From Ascaris suum (Eukaryota > Nematoda > Chromadorea > Rhabditida > Ascarididae), in the NCBI GenBank assembly GCA_013433145.1, contig CM024172.1:6502553-6566552 (forward strand): a stretch of 64,000 nt of DNA, read 5' to 3'. A program made the position numbers and the translations under genes. How positions within the stretch are numbered: position 1 is the first letter of the stretch; each line of letters starts with the position of its first letter. The notes beneath the pieces are model-generated. The model made no database searches, was not told the DNA's origin, and was given only the letters and a program-made list of their open reading frames with translations. Positions 36,834 to 49,275 of this stretch are shown here, piece by piece.

Positions 36834-38379
36834 TTGTAGATTGGATCAGACACATCCGTGAACGATTTCTGACATACTTGAGTATAAAAGACCCAGGTTG
36901 GTAACGCTGCAAGAAGATCTTAAATTTAGATGTGTTCAGGTAAGCAGACTGCACGAGGGAAGACCATGTGAGTTGCCTCCAAAATAAGGCTGAATTAAGT
37001 GCACAGTAATTTGAGAGCAACGAATAGGCTTAGAGGCCGCCATCTACCTATCAGCGCGAACAAATCACTCAGTGTTGCCTGTCGAAGCCGCTGTGAATGA
37101 CTTATTCGATATTCATATTCCCTTAGATTGATAGAATCCCATATTTACGGCAACACCTCTATTTCAAAGTGACATCATCATCGGTTGCTGAATTTACGTT
37201 ATTGATCCATCAACAGCCAACAACTGTATTTACATACTTCATCCAGATTAATGGAATTTATTTGGTAAGATCTGATTCATACAGTCGGTGTTCTTCGTGG
37301 GTTTTCACTCACTGACGGGGATTTAATATGTTCTGGCAAGTTACGAGTTTCCCTTGTGCTGCACGATGTTTTCCATCACTTCATCACATTTCTCTTTGCT
37401 GCGTCGTAAATCATGATCTATATTTCCTCCATGTATATAAAAATGCCTCGTCAATTTTGCCATTACCATCAGCCATGCAATGAATGCTCACTTATTGGTT
37501 GCGTTCATTTTTCAATACTTCCGAGAGATCTCCAAAACCACGGTTTGCATTTCTATGACACATATTAGCAGCATCCACGTCCCCTCAACAAAACCATCAC
37601 ACATAAGCACATCTTCAGCTGAGTTTCATGATGGTGCCGAGCAAATTACAGCCAAGAATCGATCAACCAGCTGATTTTAAAAAATACCATGTCTGCGACA
37701 AATTCAATGTTTCCAGGTAAAAAAAGAAAGACTGCTTTCGTAACCCCTCATCGGTTTCTACGAAAAAAGATGCTGTTATCCCAATCGGTTCCTTCTGTGG
37801 TTCTTCCAAGAAAGCGATACTTCTGGATCTTCAGAGTGCAATGATATTGACGACGATATGAGAGGTCACGACATTGCTTATGCTACTGGAATCTTGAGTA
37901 CTTTGGTTTGTAGGCCACCCAAATATGACACGAGAACTGACCATGTTCTTTACGACAGTGAGCATCACATTATAGGTCAACAGTCTGCAGAAAATTTGTG
38001 TTAAAATGGCATAGGAAAAAGCGTCAAAAATAATCAAAACCTTCCGGGCTGAAGGCGTCCTTGCGCCGTCGTGTGTGAAGGCGACAGACGTGGGAGATTT
38101 ATAAGATCGCAAGAAGACTGTTGCATGCACTCCCTCGCAACCACTGTGTCGGTGGTCTCCTCGACAAAAATAGCGCTGTCTCTCCTTCCTTCCACTCTCA
38201 GTTACCCCTAAAAACAAACGATCCCAGCGCGGATATATGTGGATGAACAATCTCTGCGCATTGCTAGCGACAGGGATATTGCATGTGCGGCTACATTTTC
38301 TGCTTACTGCACTGACATCCAAACCTGCGCATTCTCATGATGCCGATGCCTCACATTAAACATGCAAATCACTGTGTCT

Positions 38380-38525
38380 CGCGCCTCGGCGCACGAAATA
38401 ACACCAAGCGACATACTGCATAATAGCATCGCCTTTGGCGCTCTGAATAGCACGGGGCGAAGTAATGGACAACGGGCTCGCCTTTGGCGCTCGTAATAAC
38501 AGCAGACAAAGCAAGGGATAACAGT
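38380..38525. repeat. Three imperfect tandem copies of a 48-49 bp unit
   Basis: Copies begin near 38382, 38430 and 38479 with CGCCT followed by GGCGC, a small palindrome, then a diverged purine-rich tail. The long minus-strand ORFs overlapping here are probably a by-product of the low stop-codon density. Confidence 0.7.
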
Positions 38526-39192
38526 TTGACGGTGAAGGAACGCATGAAGCGCGGGAAGTGGCATTCAAAAAGTCTTCAGTCTCAGCTGACTTCGCCGTTT
38601 GGCGGGTAAGGCGGGAGGAGGGGGGGGGGTGGGAATGTGTGGTATGTGGATTAATGCAATGCGCGCTAGTAAACAAACAAATAAGTAAAGCAAACGAAGT
38701 AAAAGAAGTCCATCCACAACTAAAAACGAACAGCAAAAGCTGGTATCCCCCGGAACTCGAACAACGAAGTGATTCGGGGAGCGCACGCAGCAAAACCCTC
38801 GCAACGAACGGAGCGCTACGAGCTGCCGAGCATACATGATGCACGACCACGATAGGCCCCACGTGAGAGGGCTGTGAGGACGTGTGCACGGTTGCCGTTT
38901 CAAGGCCCTTCTTTTCATTGATCTATTCCCTTTCGTTTCGATATCTCCGAAAGGTTCCCTGCATCACAAATTCAGAGAAACGTTCAGATGAAAACCCTCG
39001 AAAGTGTGTTTCACAAAGGTACGGAGCATTAGCATAAGCTGCACTTTCTGCGACACGACACCAATCTCCAGCAGCACATCTCATGAAACCACAAAATTAC
39101 GATACAAGTAAGCAATTTTTATGAATTTTCATCCGTTCCTTTGAAAAATATAAAATAAACTTTCGCTCCAGTATAAACTCCAACGTATATTC

Positions 39193-39387
39193 TCAGCCAT
39201 TCCCCTTCGAATGCATAGAAGCATAATTAGGCATTCTGAGGTAAATGGCCGCATGCTTACGTGCCAAGTTTGGGGGTCTTCCCTGATGCGCTATATCACT
39301 TTTGCAGAGGATCTCATCACACCCAAGAAAACAAGCGTTTCCGTCGCCCCGATTGGTCTCAAACTGCCCACTAGCGTAATCCGACAT
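39193..39387 (-). other. Possible zinc-finger-like fragment
   Basis: The ORF reads ACFLGCDEILCKSDIAHQGR then PPNLARKHAAIYLRMPNYAS. C-x3-C followed by NLxxKH recalls BED-type fingers of hAT transposases and related host genes, but spacing is imperfect and no flanking exon or transposase block was found. Confidence 0.2.
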
Positions 39388-42300
39388 GCTATAGAGAATG
39401 GTCGAGAAGCAGTTGCATATTTATGTTGCAGGTTTGTGGACATCCTTGAAGCGCTACTGCACAGTTGGCATTGCATCGCACAACGTAGGTGTTGCTATTA
39501 GTGCCCTTGTGCTGTGACGTGTGCCGCTCGATTCACTCTTTGCAATGTGTGTGGCCGCGTTCTCATCATTGTTGTCGACTCAGCGATCCGGAAAACGACC
39601 GGAGAGCACTGACTGCACAAAACGACTAGCAGATGCAACGAGTGATCCTCGCCAATGATTGAAGAGCGAAACGATGCCTCAGTACTGTCGGAATGAGAAG
39701 CATCACACAGATCCAATCTAATTCGTACGTGTCGCACAGTAGAGGGTCGTTGTACAACGCTACTTCCGAAGTTTTCTTGCAATGAAAGCACTGATAAAAT
39801 ACAACGAGTAAAGGCTCCTAGAGAAGAGTTCCACTATGAGTTACAATACTCTAGCGGTATATAGTAAACAACTATCCTAACTTCACTGAGACGGTGTGCT
39901 GGCAAAGGCATCAGAAGAATGAAGCAGCGCTCATCGCTTCTATGGAGCATCGACGATGAATCCACCAAACCAATGCGCAAATTGGTGTTAACTACAACAA
40001 TGCGTGATCATCGAATCCCAAATCTAGCACACACTATTTCGCCAAAAAGGATTCAGAGCGGCCACTCACCGCAATACTCTGAAAGAAACGAATTGCAGAG
40101 CCGCAGCCAGCATTCCACCTCGAAATTATTGAAATCGGAAGCGACTTATGCCGCGCTAGCGCAAAACACGTTATGATTGTGGTGCTTACTACTTATGAAT
40201 TTGCAAAACATACCTGCACCAAACTATGCATGACGTCGACTGTAAATGTTTGCTAGGAACGACGTTTGAGAGTTTGCGAAAAATTTAAGAATTAGGTAGT
40301 GATGATGGGACCGGGCTTGCAGCACGGAGCTGCAGGGGCCTAATACAACAATCCCCCATAAGAAACGGCTCAAAAAGTTTAATTACATCGCAAGGGAATC
40401 ACAACAATAGAAGGAGACATAGAATCGTCCCACAGTATTGTAGCGATCTGTTTCCTTTCGCACAGAATCTCCAGCTGAATGTTCCTCTTCTTCTCGCCGG
40501 AACTTTATTTCGTCCTTTTCGCGACAGCACTGAAACCGTAGGCGTTTTTCAGTAGCGCGTTATTAAATATATAATGCTGACAGTTTATGAACGACGCTTT
40601 ATTTACTGGTAGCTATGGTATTTTTTTCAGCATTGATGGAAGAGGACAGATAGATTCACCTAGGGCCTTAGATAGGACATTTTAATTGACTTATAGTTCG
40701 ACCTTTATTTTAGTGTGAAAACATATCCGCTACATTGGAATGTATTGTAATATAGCTCTAGAACTTCTGATTCCTTCTATGAGTACTCTTGCAAATTCGA
40801 CCGTCAAAATTAAGGAAGGAAAACCCAAAGACCCTTACTACTCAAAGAGTATCGGCTTGCTCTCAAAATCTAAAGTAACCGTGCCGCCGCATTACATCTG
40901 TGGTCACAGGAGATGGAATGACGAAAAAGAAACTTCGTTGCTGTTTAGTAGCATTTTAGTGGAGTGTTAAATACTTCTATGCGCTATCCTTTCCCTCTTC
41001 CTCCTCATTGAAATCCCTGTGAAATCGATGAATGCGAGTCGATCCGAGGGGTGAAACATTTGGCCAGCTTCCTTTTGCAGTTTTGCAAGCGCCATGGATG
41101 TACTTGTGATATTCAACACTACGACTTGATTAACGGAACGTTGCCTTGTCATTTACGGTGGGCGCAGACAATTCATGCGGCAAGACCTTTTCAGCGGTTT
41201 CAAGCTGCCCAGTCACGACTATTTTATTTTGTTGGCCATTCGTGATGTCTTCATTGTGGTGAGAACATATTTTATTCCACCTCTATTGTAACGCTACCAA
41301 ACATGGAAAATTTTCCCTTCAAACTCGTTCTTTCTGCAAAGACGTTCAGTGAGTAAGGAAGTTGCGAAAGATCCCCTAATGTTTCACGAAAACAGTGCGC
41401 ACTTTCTGAGGAGAATGATATCCACTTTTTTCCTCCAAAGTAACGTCGGCGCAAATTTGTCGCTTGCAATTTTGATTTCTCCAAATAAGTTTGATTTAGC
41501 GCTCAGAGGAAGCATTGTGATCGGAGGCAAAAGAGGCAAATAAGTGAGCTTGTCGTTGGGAAATAAACTGAAAGGTCGAAAGGAACTTTGCCTTATTGTG
41601 TTCAACAAAGGACTTTGGCTAAGAGGTAAAAGTTTCCTGCTTATCATAACCGCACACTGATCGCGATTGCTCAATGCATAACAACTTCTCTGAATAGGGC
41701 AGTACCGTTGTCGTTAGCTCACTCTCATTTGGGTTGAACTGCTGTCTGTTAAAATGCATGCAGTTTCCGTGGCAGATTTGTTTCCCTTACTGACAAAGAA
41801 AATACAGAGCATTCGCTGAGAAAATTTTAGGGTTTGATGTTCCAAATCTTTTGCAATACCTTCAGCTCGGCATTCGTTGATATGAGAACGAAAGGCGGTG
41901 GTTCTATGTAGTGTAGCTCATCGTTCCCAGGCAATGAAATAAGTTTTACAGACTGGATGCTATTGCACACACTGAAGAATAGCATATTGCACTGCTCTAT
42001 TGCAAAACAACGAGCGAATTCATCAGCCAGCTTATTGCTATATCTAGAGGTGAATTCAACGACCAGATTCGTTAGTTTCGTTAATTCTCATATCCTAAGT
42101 GTAATGTTCACTGCGTGGAGTTGATTACAGAATGCACTTGAATTGGATAGGGAATACCTCGCATAATGCGCCTTCTTTAGATGCTTCCCACCCGTAGGAT
42201 GAATCCAGCATTAATCACTCCCTAATAAGTGTCGTGCATTAGATAATCCGTGAATGTTGTTGAATTTTCTTTTGTGAATTTGTGAACAATTGAATTACAA

Positions 42301-42927
42301 TATTGGAATCTAGAAATTTATTGCTTTTGTGACTGCTCAAAGAACCGCTAGAAAACTGAGGAAGTGTACGTGCATTAGATTTTATGAAGCTAGAGACTGC
42401 TAATAAAATATTTAAAATGAGGTGTTTGCAGCTCGCAAAGGTGCAGGAATATTCCATCATTAATAATGACGAAGCCAGGGTTTTTCTTTGCCAAGATTTT
42501 TGCCAAGTATCAGTCAGTTAACGTCCGTTCCTAGATGAGCTAACGCCGCCAAATGTGCAGTGTGACGGTATCATGCAGATGTGTCAGATGTGACCGAGAT
42601 ACACTGTCGCTTTGCCATCCTGCCAGGCTTGGCAGATAAATTCCGCCAGCCGTGTAATACTTGTGTGGCACTTTTATGGCGTTACTTCTATCGCGTTGTG
42701 TTGCTGTGTTCGCCGCATTGCTGCGATTCCATTTTTGTTTTCGTTTCTTCTTATTCATGATGTTGTTTATTTTTTATCGGTGGTCTATTCGTCAGTTTGC
42801 TGCATCAGCTTATATGTTCTAATTTGTAGAATAAGCACTAAATATCCTTGTCTTTATCCAAAACAGTGTTTTTCGGTAATATCGCATCAACTGCAAGTAT
42901 TTCGGTGAAATCTTCTTTGAGATATAG

Positions 42928-43119
42928 CAAATAGACTCGTTGATTATGAGTTCGACGTGGCTAGTGATAAAAAGGATATTAGTGTTGGGAAGCGCCTCAA
43001 CCAGCTCCGGCAGATATCCTTTCCCATGCTACCGCCACTACCAAAGTTACTGGAAGCAAAAGAGATTTTGATGACGACCGCATGGTTTGAAGTCCTGCAG
43101 AGGATCCTATCAAAACACG
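42928..43119 (+). CDS. Probable exon, first recognised of the plus-strand gene
   Basis: 63 codons, phase 1 to 1, acceptor gagatatag, donor G|gtatgg. Residues YEFDVASDKKDISVGKRL and PMLPPLPKLLEAKEILMTTA. No family recognised; no upstream ATG exon found. Confidence 0.45.
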
Positions 43120-43780
43120 GTATGGCAGCGAGTTCTAGGAGCCACAGAGTAGAGGCATATCAGCGGGCACCTTTGGTGAGTTGCTGCTTTTCATAGGGTC
43201 TGCAGTTGAATAAAGCTCCATAGTTGGATATTGTGATTCATCGGATATTTTGAATCATATTATTGCGAACACTTAACCAGGTCTCACAATTGCGGCCTTA
43301 TGCCAACTTTTATTCACTGACAGCTGCAAAGGGAACCAAAGCAATAGCTGCATTTTTATCTGCCCCCAAAAGGAACAACGAATTCAAGCTTCTTTCGCCC
43401 AAAGTATTTGTTTGCTGCTCATTTACTCAGCCATAGCAATGTCACTATTCACAGAATTCTCATTCACGCTGTCTTAGCTATAAAAGTATATCTGGTGACG
43501 AACAATTCCATATGTGTTCTCGATCAGGGAAACGAGCGCCTTTTCGCACTATTTGCAAAAAAAGTCACAGCTAATGTCGTTCGGATCCGTTGCTGAGTGG
43601 ATTTCCTGACCGAGTAATACCTACAGAGCTTTGAATTTTTGAAAGCGCGAATGTCTTCAATAGGAATGACAGATTAAGGATTGCTCACAATAGCTCCGCT
43701 AGCAGTATTATTTCTGGCCGTTAGTTCACCAATAATTTTTCCTTTGCAACGTTGTTGCGAAAATGACCAGAAGTATGCAG

Positions 43781-43854
43781 GTGCTGAAGTGTCCAAAATG
43801 CCGAATAGAGTCACAGTCTCGGCCGTCGAAGTGGGCCAGATGCGAATGATAATG
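43781..43854 (+). CDS. Weak candidate exon
   Basis: Acceptor agtatgcag, donor ATG|gtaaaa, phase 1 to 0, residues AEVSKMPNRVTVSAVE. The alternative frame contains a CPKC pair but stops soon. Confidence 0.2.
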
Positions 43855-44445
43855 GTAAAATCGAATATGCACTCGTTGGATGTTCATTGAATGAAACCAA
43901 CATCTTCCTTTATTAGAAATGGCTTATCCCGTTGTACAAGAGTCTTTCAATTCACAGACATGGCGCTGACTTATCTAGTAAAAGTACTGGTACTCGCATA
44001 GACAGAAGTCGATTTGAATGAATGAAACGGACCGAATTGAAGAGGACCTCTTCTCTTCAATGTCAAGGAAAATGATCGTCTAAGAGCTAAGAGCGACTGA
44101 AGTAGTTGTTGGCGGTACATTACGGTCCGCCCCATATCCACTCTGCTCTTCTCTTGCGCTATCGCATCTCGACGTTTCGCAGTGCCCCATTTGGTTCTTT
44201 ACACATTTGCTAACTAATTTCGCTATTTAGCTCTAATAGCAATTCATTTATCATTCTGCAGTTATTTTATTTATAGTCCTCTCAGAAGAGGCTCTAATGG
44301 TAGGGCACGAAGAGAGACGCTGCAGAGAGCATGCAAATGGAGGCTGCTATAAAGATATGCAGAATTTTGCACATTTTATGTTAATAAAGTGTAAACAACG
44401 CTTATCGATGGTTGTAAGTCGTCTGCTCCTGCAGCTAAGCACTCC

Positions 44446-44658
44446 TCATAAATGCAAAATACATTCGACAAACCTTCGATTACTTTCATATTTCCTTGTA
44501 GTCATTGCTCTAGCAGGACAGTTGGGAGGTGGTTGGTTATTTTGTGTGGCAGACTCTAGAATGGAATTGAGTTCGGATTTGTCGCTTCCTTCGGATACGC
44601 TATCTGGATCCTCCATAGACTTCTCAGGCAGGTGTTGCGATGTTTTCAACTTATTCAA
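44446..44658 (-). other. Competing minus-strand open frame
   Basis: Reads MEDPDSVSEGSDKSELNS and QNNQPPPNCPARAMTTRK. Acidic/serine-rich like real exons, with a possible donor (AAA|gtaatc), but the acceptor is poor. Overlaps the plus-strand candidate at 44553. Confidence 0.3.
44553..44627 (+). CDS. Candidate serine-rich exon
   Basis: Acceptor tttgtgtggcag. Encodes SRMELSSDLSLPSDTLSG. It ends either at a GC donor (CAG|gcaggt, phase 1) or four bases later at AG|gtgttg (phase 2). The opposite strand is also open with protein-like composition, so the strand is uncertain. Confidence 0.3.
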
Positions 44659-44948
44659 TAAAATCCATCAGCGAAATTCGTGTCGGTGACTTTCGGCACT
44701 ATTAGAAAGCAGACTTGTAACTCCGGCTCATACCACAGCAGTAGAATTTTCGCGATGATATACACGTAGCAATATTGACTGTGATGTGTAAGATGTGTAT
44801 GAGCAAAATTGATCACATAAACGCACATATAAGATAGGAGTTATTAGAATATTCGTTTTCTTGATCCGATTCACTGACTCAAAGACGTGAGCGATGCACA
44901 CAATAACAACACTTGTGCACATAAGGTAGAGAATAGGATTTCCAAAAC

Positions 44949-45055
44949 TTTCATGTAGACGAGTTGAAACAGAGGTCCGTTCCACAGATGCTGCAAATTA
45001 GCTAAATCTGCACGGGAAGCACTGCGAACATCTTCATGAAACCTGTTGTACGGAA
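44949..45055 (-). CDS. Candidate exon of a minus-strand gene
   Basis: Acceptor cattcacttcag, donor AAA|gttttg, 35 codons, phase 1 to 0. Encodes RFHEDVRSASRADLANLQHL and WNGPLFQLVYMK. Family not recognised. Confidence 0.4.
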
Positions 45056-45761
45056 CTGAAGTGAATGAAAAGATTCTTCGTAGAAGCGACAACGAATATG
45101 AATGAGACTAATTATATACAAAAACGATGCCTAAATCGCCGGTCCAAAGACAGGAAAAGGTTTGATACAAAACAGAGCATGCCGTTGGGGTGTATCTGCG
45201 ACACAAACTACTCATATCATCATACATTAGTTTGTGATACGCCTCGCGAATAAATATTCAAATATTCGACACATCCTATTCATATCTTCATATATTCAAA
45301 TATTGAAGGTAGAAGCGAGACGCACAGGCAACATAATAATGAAGCTGAGAAATGATCAAACACGCTGACGGAATTAAAAATTATAACGAATGAAACTTAC
45401 ATTGCAGCACAATAAAGGTGCAGGTGTGTATCAACGGGCCGTTAGTGCAGATCCAAGATAACGAACGGCATATTCATTATTCTCTAGTAAGAAGTCTGCG
45501 GCCGAGTGTTTCTTTTGGAAATGCATTAGTCATCCTTCTCTGAAGCCTTTCGAGGACAGCGCATATACCATTTGTGGTTGAACAAAGGTATATGCTTTGT
45601 CTGAACCTAACGTGGGCAACCCCTCTCCTATCTCCTTTTTTCTTTGCCGACTTCTGTTCTTGAGAAGAAAGGACGGAAGCGAAATTCAAGATTTCCAAAA
45701 AGCCAGTTGCAATTAGAAAAAACTTATGCTGGAAGAAATCATAGCCTCAGAAATTCTGTAG

Positions 45762-45800
45762 TGACATCGTCCGAAAGCATAAAAGCTGCTGAAGTTTATC
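45762..45800 (+). CDS. Candidate 39 nt exon of the plus-strand gene
   Basis: Acceptor attctgtag, donor C|gtaagc, phase 1 to 1, residues TSSESIKAAEVY. The reading frame is open far upstream too. Confidence 0.35.
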
Positions 45801-45884
45801 GTAAGCACAAAAACCTCAGCAATTTTAAAGTCAAAAAGCGTGATTAATGAGAAAAACGTGCTATCAGGACATCAGTAAAATAAC

Positions 45885-46210
45885 CTCACTCTTGGTATAC
45901 AACTGCCATGCTTGAAAAATAATCTCTGTCAATCTATCGGTAGTCTCCAGCGAGCTCTCAGCTAACAATAATCTTAGGAAGCGGTGTAGATTAGCGGTCC
46001 CATAGTGTTCATTTTCAACTGGTTGCTTTTTTATGGTCGAGGACGGTTTTGTAGACCTCGAAGTACGCAACAACGGAATGGATGGCGTCAATTTGCTGAA
46101 ATTAGATAGTGAGGCAACGAAATTTGGCAGAGCTGGAGAGCGGTGAAAATAGCTATCGTGGTCAAACATTCGAGCATTTCGAGTAGCAGTTTGGCACCCT
46201 TGGAAAGGCA
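45885..46210 (-). CDS. Probable exon of an unidentified minus-strand gene
   Basis: The largest single exon candidate on this strand here: 108 open codons, acceptor atcgctcag, donor GAG|gttatt, phase 1 to 0. A serine/proline-rich half (SRSTKPSSTIKKQPVENE) is followed by an amphipathic helical half (NLHRFLRLLLAESSLETTDR, LTEIIFQAWQLYTKSE). No domain recognised. It lies in an intron of the opposite-strand gene and just outside the inverted duplication. Confidence 0.5.
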
Positions 46211-46584
46211 CTGAGCGATATGTTCCAGTCGTGAATGGTTTTTTGGCTTTCTAGATTTGCTGAAAAATCATTCCTCCAGAGCTTCAATCCATTTAAACCA
46301 TCTCTTATGCTTCGCAGCTGCACTTCTGCTTAATGCCTAGACGAGAATCACACCTCCGATTTTGGTTTAACTTGAAAAGCGCGTTGGTTGCTCGTTCGTG
46401 CCCCATTTTTGTCTGTGCGTTGAAAATTTCAACCTCAAGTAGTTATTTACGAAATCTCCCAAAAATTATACCAGCAGAGGCAAAGTTCGTCCATAGATGA
46501 TACTGTAAAGCAAAAATTGATTGAGTCAGCTGTGTCCAGCCCTACGAAGGTTGGCGGTGAATAATGCTGGAAATGTATTCAGTG

Positions 46585-46870
46585 CGCCCGGTGTGGGTAG
46601 CATTAGCCACAAGCGCACGCGCACAGGAGAGACGGAGAAAGACCGCGCGCGTCCACGGAGAGCGGCGCGGTAGTGGTCACTCGGCAATAAAATTGTCGCA
46701 GTAAATATGAAAATATACCGTAATGAAACAAAATTCGAAAAACGAGTTTCAGCACATTTTAAAGAGCATTGAATGCTCTGTCAAAATCATTAATAAGCTG
46801 AGACAAAAGCAAGAACTTTTCTATAAGATCAATTTCTTGTATGACGCGCAGTCGACATAATTTGCAGACT
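46585..46870 (+). repeat. Left arm of an inverted duplication
   Basis: About 280 bp that reappears, reverse-complemented and diverged, at 49650-49925. Identity is highest from the block GCGCGGTAGTGGTCACTCGG through the short ORF ending near 46860. Outer edges are fuzzy. Confidence 0.8.
46723..46860 (+). CDS. 46-codon ORF in the left arm
   Basis: ATG to stop, residues EFQHILKSIECSVKIINK then LRQKQELFYKINFLYDAQ. The right arm carries the same frame. Several differences between copies are synonymous third-base changes or conservative (L/V, I/M, V/I), suggesting a coding history, perhaps an exon copied in inverted orientation. Product unknown; a charged helix. Confidence 0.4.
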   Translation: MKQNSKNEFQHILKSIECSVKIINKLRQKQELFYKINFLYDAQST

Positions 46871-47319
46871 CGAAGTACATGCGTTACAGAGATTGACGTA
46901 TGTTGACACTGCTGACATATACGAGCGATTTAAGAAGGCAATCGCTCGACGAATCACAGAAACCCCATCACTGACTCGAAGTGGCAACACGTGTCGTTTC
47001 TCAAGAAGATCGTCGGTCTCTTCTAGAGATGTGAAGCAAACATCTGAAATCTCAGATATGATAGGGATCATGGCGAAAAGACGTTATATAAGTAGCGGAA
47101 GTTTTGTGTTGCTTCAATTACGAGCGCTTAACAAGTGATCCTCTCTCTGTCTTGAAACATCGCGAGTTTGATGCTACTTCAATTGATAGCTTGTTGTGGA
47201 AGAAATCAGAGATGTGCTGTTTATGTTTTGACGAGATGACGAGGAAAAGGATGCAAGGAATATGGTCTATCGAGCCAGATGTAGCTATTTCTTCGAAGTA
47301 TCGTCGTCAGCCGGAACAG

Positions 47320-48210
47320 GCGCAAAACAAGGGGACATTTGTTCCCCGACATCCTTATCAACTCTCGAAGGACTCTTGAGAAAGATGGAGACTGCAGATG
47401 GTTTCAATGTATTCAGCAAATAACTCCAAATGTTTCTCTTTGCGGACGAAGTGGTACTCATTGCCGATGACCCAAAAAACTTGCAGTATTCACTGAACGA
47501 GCTCAACAAGAGTGCCAAGAAAATTGGGCTCAGCATTTGCAAATGCAAAACGAAGTGGATGAAAAATGCGTTCTGCCGTTAGTTCCCCATGAAGCTCGAT
47601 AGTGAAAATATCGAACTTGTGGAGCCGTTTGTACACTTAGGATAGACTTGCAAATGAGCTGCGACTTGGGTCAGGAATTAAGCAGATGAAAAAGAGCGCA
47701 TTGGCTAATATTCACCAAGCTCAACGATATCTATTATGACCCAATGATAAAAATGTCCGTAAATGGAGAACTCTTCACTTCGACGGCCATCCCTGTTCTT
47801 CTATGAAGAGCGCAACGTGGAATACCACACTCGCTGAAGAAAACAAACTAGCAGCGACCCAGTGAACAATGGAAAGGCGAATGGAAAGTATAAACTAACT
47901 GCAACACACCACAAACGAAGAGTTGCGTTCTGGATCCGCATTGAAGGATATCGTTGAAGAAATGTACAAACGAAAACTAGGGTGGGCTGGTCACGTAGTC
48001 AGATTAAATGACTATAGATGGACTAAGTAAATCTTCTGGTGGTAACCAAGAGGCGTAAAACGATCACGGGGCAGGCCGCAACAAAGGGGGAAGGCCCGCT
48101 GAGTCGCTTGTACGTATTTACTTGGATGCGGAGGGCTCAGGATCGCTATAGATGGAAGAGTTGCCAGCTGCATCGATGGAGGGAACAATGAAATCGACGA
48201 AATACGGCTG
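47320..48210 (+). mobile_element. RTE-type non-LTR retrotransposon remnant (RT to 3' end)
   Basis: Broken reading: GDICSPTSLSTLEGLLRKME, then FLFADEVVLIADDPKNLQYS (an altered FADD motif), NELNKSAKKIGLSICKCKTK, KWMKNAFC, and further on YKRKLGWAGHVVRLNDYRWT and the GVKRSRGRPQQR block. This order is that of nematode RTE reverse transcriptases. Stops and frameshifts show a dead copy. Confidence 0.85.
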
Positions 48211-48479
48211 TTTAAGGTATTCAAAGTAAAGTAGCCTTGCCAGACTCTATCCGTCGCAGTGCACATATAGATGCCTAAGTCGAAGCATAGCGCTGCAGCC
48301 ATTGAGTCAATGTCGGCTCCCCAACGCAGAGTATCCGCAGTGTTCAGCGCCATGTCCAGTTTCCATTACAGCACTTCGCCCACACTCTTATACGTTGCCG
48401 TGTTCATGAACATCTCCTAAATCTACTCACACGCATTTATGATCTCGGCTGCCATTTTAGCGCACTGTTTACGGATTCC

Positions 48480-48947
48480 TCTGAAGCAGTGAATTGATTG
48501 ATAACATTCAAAACGATAACTATCCAAAGCTCAGTCTTCTGCGATATGCGAAGGTGATGATTTTCTGGGTGATGATGTCCAGTTCCCTCGATGCAACACG
48601 CAAGTGCTCTGAAAGGCCGAAATGAATCGCTCGCTATTTAATGCTAACGCCACATTCCATTGCTAGGGGCCTTTCTTGTGCAAAATAAGGATGCCTGAAG
48701 CAGTCCTTAACTTCCTAACGGCACTGTGCAAAAATGCGCTGCTCACTAACCTTCTGAAGGTTGAGCACTGCACGCGGCTTATGCCGTTAACAAGCTTCCG
48801 ACCCGCTTGAGTCGACTTAATAATAGGTTGCATTGTCGAATGCGCAAATTTTGTTATGACAAGCTCTCCCTTCGATGGTTTCGGGTGCGAGAAACTGCTT
48901 ACCATGATGCATGGTGTAAAAACAATTGCTATCACCTCTGACTGCAT
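48480..48947 (-). mobile_element. RTE-type remnant in opposite orientation (N-terminal RT)
   Basis: Minus frame reads VRKLRTASGILILHKKG, the conserved W+TS..VL+HKKGD segment of RTE reverse transcriptase, preceded by about 60 residues alignable to the region before it. Downstream of 48663 the match becomes broken. It covers the part of the enzyme missing from the plus-strand remnant at 47320. Confidence 0.6.
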
Positions 48948-49196
48948 CGTCGCTCATTCTTCTGGTTTCTTTATCGACTTGGAATGATCACGAGTCGGTG
49001 GACAGGTAACTTGCACGTGAGCCAAGTACTTATTCTAAACTTATTCAGCCATTCTAGATTAGTGGCTCGAAACGAGTGCTCTTGATAGCCCCACCTTCTA
49101 TATGATCTCCTCCACATCCTAAGAGTTAGCTTCTTTGGCTAGAGTTGCGCACTTCAAATGACTGCTTGTATTGAAGGTTTCCTGCTTCGTAACCAC

Positions 49197-49275
49197 CTGT
49201 GGTCGTCTGCCATGTAATTCACAATTCTTCGAATTGGGAGCACGTCGTCTTCGAGCTGCTTTTTCCTTCACAATC
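49197..49275 (-). CDS. Candidate basic exon
   Basis: Acceptor gacaaatcag, donor CAG|gtggtt, phase 2 to 0. Encodes IVKEKAARRRRAPNSKNCEL. Its phase matches the 51054-50951 candidate, but the link is unproven. Confidence 0.3.

Larger units (their letters stand above)
36021..42927. other. Gap between divergent genes, no supported gene
   Basis: This 6.9 kb separates the minus-strand akap-1 start from the first plus-strand exon of the next gene. It holds a G12 run (36822-36833), a three-copy 48 bp repeat (38380-38525) and a weak zinc-finger-like fragment (39193-39387). Promoters for both flanking genes could lie here, but no element was recognised. Confidence 0.4.

Noticed and set aside
38740..38830. 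Possible tRNA on the minus strand (B-box-like TGTTCGAGTTCC)
   Set aside because: No matching A box or cloverleaf stems could be drawn.
37831..38889. Two long minus-strand ORFs (163 and 177 codons)
   Set aside because: They overlap in different frames across a tandem-repeat region with few stops and show no domain or splice pattern.
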